The notes under the pieces were generated by a model. It was not told the origin of the DNA and did not search any database. It saw nothing but the letters and a program-made list of their open reading frames with translations. The position numbers were made by a program, and so were the translations under genes. From the NCBI GenBank assembly GCA_002309015.1, contig DBWM01000010.1, forward strand, positions 105,834 to 169,833: DNA of 64,000 nucleotides. Reading direction: 5' to 3'. Positions 63,220-64,000 of this stretch are shown here, piece after piece. This DNA comes from Myxococcales bacterium UBA1238. Lineage in GTDB: Bacteria > Myxococcota_A > Bradymonadia > UBA7976 > UBA1532. Position 1 is the stretch's first letter. Each line of letters starts with the position of its first letter.

Positions 63220-63999
63220 TTACGGTTTGAATCCGACTTTGGCCGCAAACGCTTCAGGGGTCATCTGGGCTTCGTCGGCGGCCTGCTGCAAAGTGAGATA
63301 CCCCTTGCGAACGAGGGCGAGCAGGGTATCGAGCTTGCCTCTTTCGAGGCCTCCGGCCCAGCCTTCCTCGCGGCCTTCAGCCCAGCCGCCGGTCCAGCCT
63401 TCCTGGCGGGCGTCTTCGAGCATGCCTTCCATCGCTTCGCACATGTTGACGTTCTCCTTTCCCTGCGCGTAGGGCAGTCTGGCGTTCATGACCGTATTCA
63501 GCATATCGACTGTTTCCCTTGAAACCAACTGAAAAGCCTTGCTCCGTTCGGCCACAAGCTGTCGCAGCCGGGCTTTATCCTTGGCGAATTTCATGTACGT
63601 GAACGCGGCGAGCAGATCGGTATGGAACTTTTCTAACTCGTCCTCCGCGATGCGGGCGGGGGCGAGCAGGTTCAATTTGTAGTTGGGGATGAATTTCAGG
63701 ATCGCTTTGTCCGCATCGAGCATGCTGTGCAGGTCGAGCGGGCCGTCCCAGGGCTCAGGGCCGTAGTAAATGGTGAGCGTAAACACAGGGAGCAGGCGAT
63801 CTTCTTTATAGAACCCCGAGAGATATTCGTCGCCCGACTCCGGCACGTCGTTTGCGGCACGGTGGCGCATCGCCGCTTCTTTAATTTGGGCCTCGTATTG
63901 CATCGCGTCGTAGACCATCGTGCGGATCGGCATCGCGTAATGGACGTTTGTTTGGTTTTCTATCCCGAGCAGGATGTAAGTCGCGCGGTCGTCCTGCAT
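63220..63999 (-). CDS. Rpn-family recombination-promoting nuclease/putative transposase (partial)
   Basis: A 259-aa visible part of a PD-(D/E)XK-type Rpn/transposase_31 protein; the N-terminus lies beyond the window end. The segment LLGIENQTNVHYAMPIRTMVYDAMQYEAQ (seen here by its parts LLGIENQT and MPIRTMVYDA) is the family core. A helical region follows, and then a Gly/Trp-rich repeat (EGWTGGWAEGREEGWAGG) and a C-terminal helix pair ending FAAKVGFKP. These proteins promote recombination or spread within genomes. The catalytic Asp/Glu residues would be mostly in the missing N-terminal part. The gene is transcribed toward the FISUMP gene. Confidence 0.85.
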   Translation of the reverse strand: MQDDRATYILLGIENQTNVHYAMPIRTMVYDAMQYEAQIKEAAMRHRAANDVPESGDEYLSGFYKEDRLLPVFTLTIYYGPEPWDGPLDLHSMLDADKAILKFIPNYKLNLLAPARIAEDELEKFHTDLLAAFTYMKFAKDKARLRQLVAERSKAFQLVSRETVDMLNTVMNARLPYAQGKENVNMCEAMEGMLEDARQEGWTGGWAEGREEGWAGGLERGKLDTLLALVRKGYLTLQQAADEAQMTPEAFAAKVGFKP

Positions 64000-64000
64000 G

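Overview
The window looks like chromosome from a deltaproteobacterial-type Gram-negative (Myxococcota/Bradymonadota-like). This is inferred from lipoproteins with Asp/Ala/Ser-rich stalks and C-terminal 'GC - hydrophobic helix - Arg cluster' tails of the MYXO-CTERM type, a MinD-like/J-domain-HTH/RluD gene run, zinc-ribbon kinases, and abundant Sel1, FISUMP and Rpn-type genes. No rRNA, tRNA, CRISPR array or complete insertion sequence was found. Species and habitat cannot be read from the sequence alone.

Layout. (1) 56-6327, + strand: three tandem chymotrypsin-fold serine protease lipoproteins and a 659-aa lipoprotein, all sharing one six-cysteine module and a C-terminal sorting-like tail. (2) 6444-9504: MinD/ParA-like ATPase, J-domain/HTH protein, small conserved protein and RluD-type pseudouridine synthase. 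(3) 9643-12789: two large proteins of unknown function, one with tandem GYF_2-like domains. A 22-bp tandem repeat array follows, then a convergent outer-membrane barrel gene. (4) 14768-17032: membrane protein with zinc ribbon and a kinase fold lacking the catalytic Asp. (5) 17311-25058, - strand: a small unknown protein, a bifunctional NAD(P)HX repair enzyme with about 1,000 extra residues between its two domains, a Sel1-repeat protein and a Sua5/YrdC-type tRNA t6A synthase.

(6) 25647-31989, + strand: a sugar ABC importer in the order ATPase, binding lipoprotein, permease, permease. It is followed by an RNA m5C methyltransferase whose PUA-like part is a separate overlapping gene. (7) 32234-37377: two Sel1 proteins, the second a 1,402-aa solenoid, then a strong terminator and a 43-bp tandem repeat. 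(8) 37758-53912, - strand: a paralogue of the small unknown protein, three tandem hybrid histidine kinases, a DapE-like peptidase, an Hsp70-FGE fusion overlapping an unknown gene, an ankyrin protein and an NhaC-type antiporter. (9) 54123-63999: a nuclease lipoprotein, an outer-membrane barrel protein, a giant lipoprotein with six FISUMP domains and EGF-like repeats, and an Rpn-family gene running off the end. A remnant of a second Rpn 3' end lies on the far side of the FISUMP gene.

Overall this is a chromosome rich in surface proteins and protein-protein interaction repeats, with housekeeping RNA-modification and metabolite-repair genes between them. The most unusual items are the Hsp70-FGE fusion operon, the repair enzyme with the giant linker, the protease cluster with its shared cysteine module, the pseudokinase, and the triplicated hybrid kinases.
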